64,000 nt of DNA from the NCBI RefSeq assembly GCF_000009365.1, contig NC_008260.1, positions 2,513,001-2,577,000 of the forward strand, in the 5' to 3' direction. Origin of the DNA: Alcanivorax borkumensis SK2 (GTDB taxonomy: Bacteria; Pseudomonadota; Gammaproteobacteria; Pseudomonadales; Alcanivoracaceae). Below the pieces are notes generated by a model. That model was given only the letters and a program-made list of their open reading frames with translations. It was not told the origin of the DNA and searched no databases. Positions 63,084 through 64,000 of this stretch are shown here, in pieces; position 1 is the stretch's first letter; each line of letters begins with the position of its first letter. Both the position numbers and the translations under genes were made by a program.

Positions 63084-63521
63084 TCACATCTCAAGCATAA
63101 AGGTAACAGGGCCATCATTAACCAAAGAAACCTGCATCTCAGCGGCAAAAACCCCTGTGGCCACAGGCAGACCATGAGCCTTCAATTGTGCTACACAGTG
63201 CTCGTATAATGGCCTTGCCAAAACGGGATCTGCCGCACTACTAAAACTCGGCCTACGCCCCTTTCGAGTATCCGCAACGAGAGTAAACTGAGAAATAGCC
63301 AGTAACGCCCCACCCGCATCGCGCACATCCCAATTCATTTTCCCTCGCTCGTCCGCAAAAACTCTATAGCCAATGATGCGTTCAACCATCCTGTCCACTA
63401 AAGCGGTGTCATCGTGCTTTTCTATACCAATGAACAATAACAAACCATTATCAATCGCCCCCACGGTTCTACCGCTCACATCCACATGGGCTTCACTAAC
63501 TCGCTGCATTAATACTTTCAC
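63084..63521 (-). CDS. dtd: D-aminoacyl-tRNA deacylase
   Basis: Removes D-amino acids and glycine mischarged on tRNAs. 145 residues. The catalytic SQFTL segment (LAISQFTLVADTRKGRRPSF) and the C-terminal GP motif (NDGPVTFMLE) are intact. ATGA overlap with pip upstream. Confidence 0.97.
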   Translation of the reverse strand: MKVLMQRVSEAHVDVSGRTVGAIDNGLLLFIGIEKHDDTALVDRMVERIIGYRVFADERGKMNWDVRDAGGALLAISQFTLVADTRKGRRPSFSSAADPVLARPLYEHCVAQLKAHGLPVATGVFAAEMQVSLVNDGPVTFMLEM

Positions 63522-64000
63522 TGCTTCGCCCTCCGATCCAGTCGGGTTACCGCGTTAACCAGAGCCTGCGCCACCCCCGGATCCATGGAAGAGTGTCCAC
63601 CCCTGTCAACCCAATTAAGCTCGCTATTGGGCAACACTTGATGCAATGCTAGTGCTTGCTCCGGCGGACAGACGAAATCCCTGCGCCCATGCACAATTTC
63701 CACCGGCACCTGGCTCCCTGCACAGACCTCTAACAAGGGGCGCTCAATAAAACCGCCGGCAAGAAAATAATGGGTTTCTTGCCTCGCCATGCACAGCTCG
63801 CCATCACTACCCGCCCCAGGCGGCTGGGTGGGCATCAGGGCTAGTGTCGATTCCCAGTTACACCATGCCCGCGCATAGCGATGCGCATCATCCCCCTGTA
63901 GTCCCTGATAATAACGTTCAAGCAAATGGCCACTGCCGGGAGGCGCTTGCTGCTCCAGCGCTTGCCAGGCTTCCGGGAACAAACGCGCAGCACCTTTGCT
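63518..64000 (-). CDS. pip: Proline iminopeptidase (3' part)
   Basis: The C-terminal 160 residues of a prolyl aminopeptidase that releases N-terminal proline. The 5' part with the catalytic Ser lies beyond the right edge. Visible are the cap region (YYQGLQGDDAHRYARAWCNWES), the acid in VHGRRDFVCPPEQ and the catalytic His in RGGHSSMDPGV. The frame stays open to the last base of the window. Confidence 0.93.
   Translation of the reverse strand, partial: SKGAARLFPEAWQALEQQAPPGSGHLLERYYQGLQGDDAHRYARAWCNWESTLALMPTQPPGAGSDGELCMARQETHYFLAGGFIERPLLEVCAGSQVPVEIVHGRRDFVCPPEQALALHQVLPNSELNWVDRGGHSSMDPGVAQALVNAVTRLDRRAKQ

Overview
The window is ordinary chromosomal sequence from a gammaproteobacterium, most likely Alcanivorax or a close relative. 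This is an inference from gene order and protein similarity: long blocks match the order I know from Pseudomonas aeruginosa (hfq-hflX-hflK; miaA-mutL-amidase-tsaE-nnr-queG; orn-rsgA-rhdA-psd; bioBFHCD; gltBD-hemE; aroKB-pilMNOPQ-ponA; rpmE-priA-argS-hslVU; ubiEJB-hisE-tatABC). The motAB pair found in Pseudomonas between rsgA and rhdA is absent, and lipid-related genes are prominent (acyl-CoA dehydrogenase, PHA-synthase-like hydrolase). I saw no tRNA, rRNA, CRISPR array, prophage or intact insertion sequence.

Layout. 1-8971 (minus strand): RNA chaperone, tRNA modification, mismatch repair and cell-wall hydrolysis cluster nnr > tsaE > amiC > mutL > miaA > hfq > hflX > hflK, with hflK cut by the window edge. 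9072-16341: queG, orn (minus), rsgA, rhdA, psd, a PhaC-like hydrolase and a family 9 glycosyltransferase. 16471-21287 (minus): biotin operon bioB-bioF-bioH-bioC-bioD, divergent from comF. 22077-22614 is a gene-free, decayed-looking patch. 22615-26689 (plus): unlinked metabolic genes (ComB-type phosphatase, acyl-CoA dehydrogenase, an orphan lipoprotein, pterin dehydratase, hotdog thioesterase).

26837-42279 (minus): hemE, glutamate synthase gltB/gltD, a DamX-like SPOR protein, aroB, aroK and the type IV pilus assembly operon pilMNOPQ. 42479-45043 (plus): penicillin-binding protein 1A, divergent from pilM. 45154-46755 (minus): malic enzyme and ribosomal protein L31, both bounded by strong hairpin terminators. 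46893-59349 (plus): priA, argS, an FtsN-like SPOR protein, hslVU behind a good sigma-32 promoter match, an FFLEELY-motif gene, ubiE-ubiJ-ubiB, hisE and tatABC. 59570-64000 (minus): an envelope pair (lipoprotein hydrolase plus DUF4105 protein), a DUF3015 protein, dtd and the 3' part of pip.

Most genes are housekeeping and I do not see a novel multi-gene defence or mobile system. The points most worth a second look are protein-level departures from family rules: Ser for Cys in the PhaC-like enzyme, the moved catalytic base in the acyl-CoA dehydrogenase, a Walker A without lysine in the DamX-like protein, altered glycines in BioC and UbiB. To these add the heptamer repeat after tatC, the missing hisI, the envelope hydrolase/DUF4105 pair, and several unexplained hairpins.
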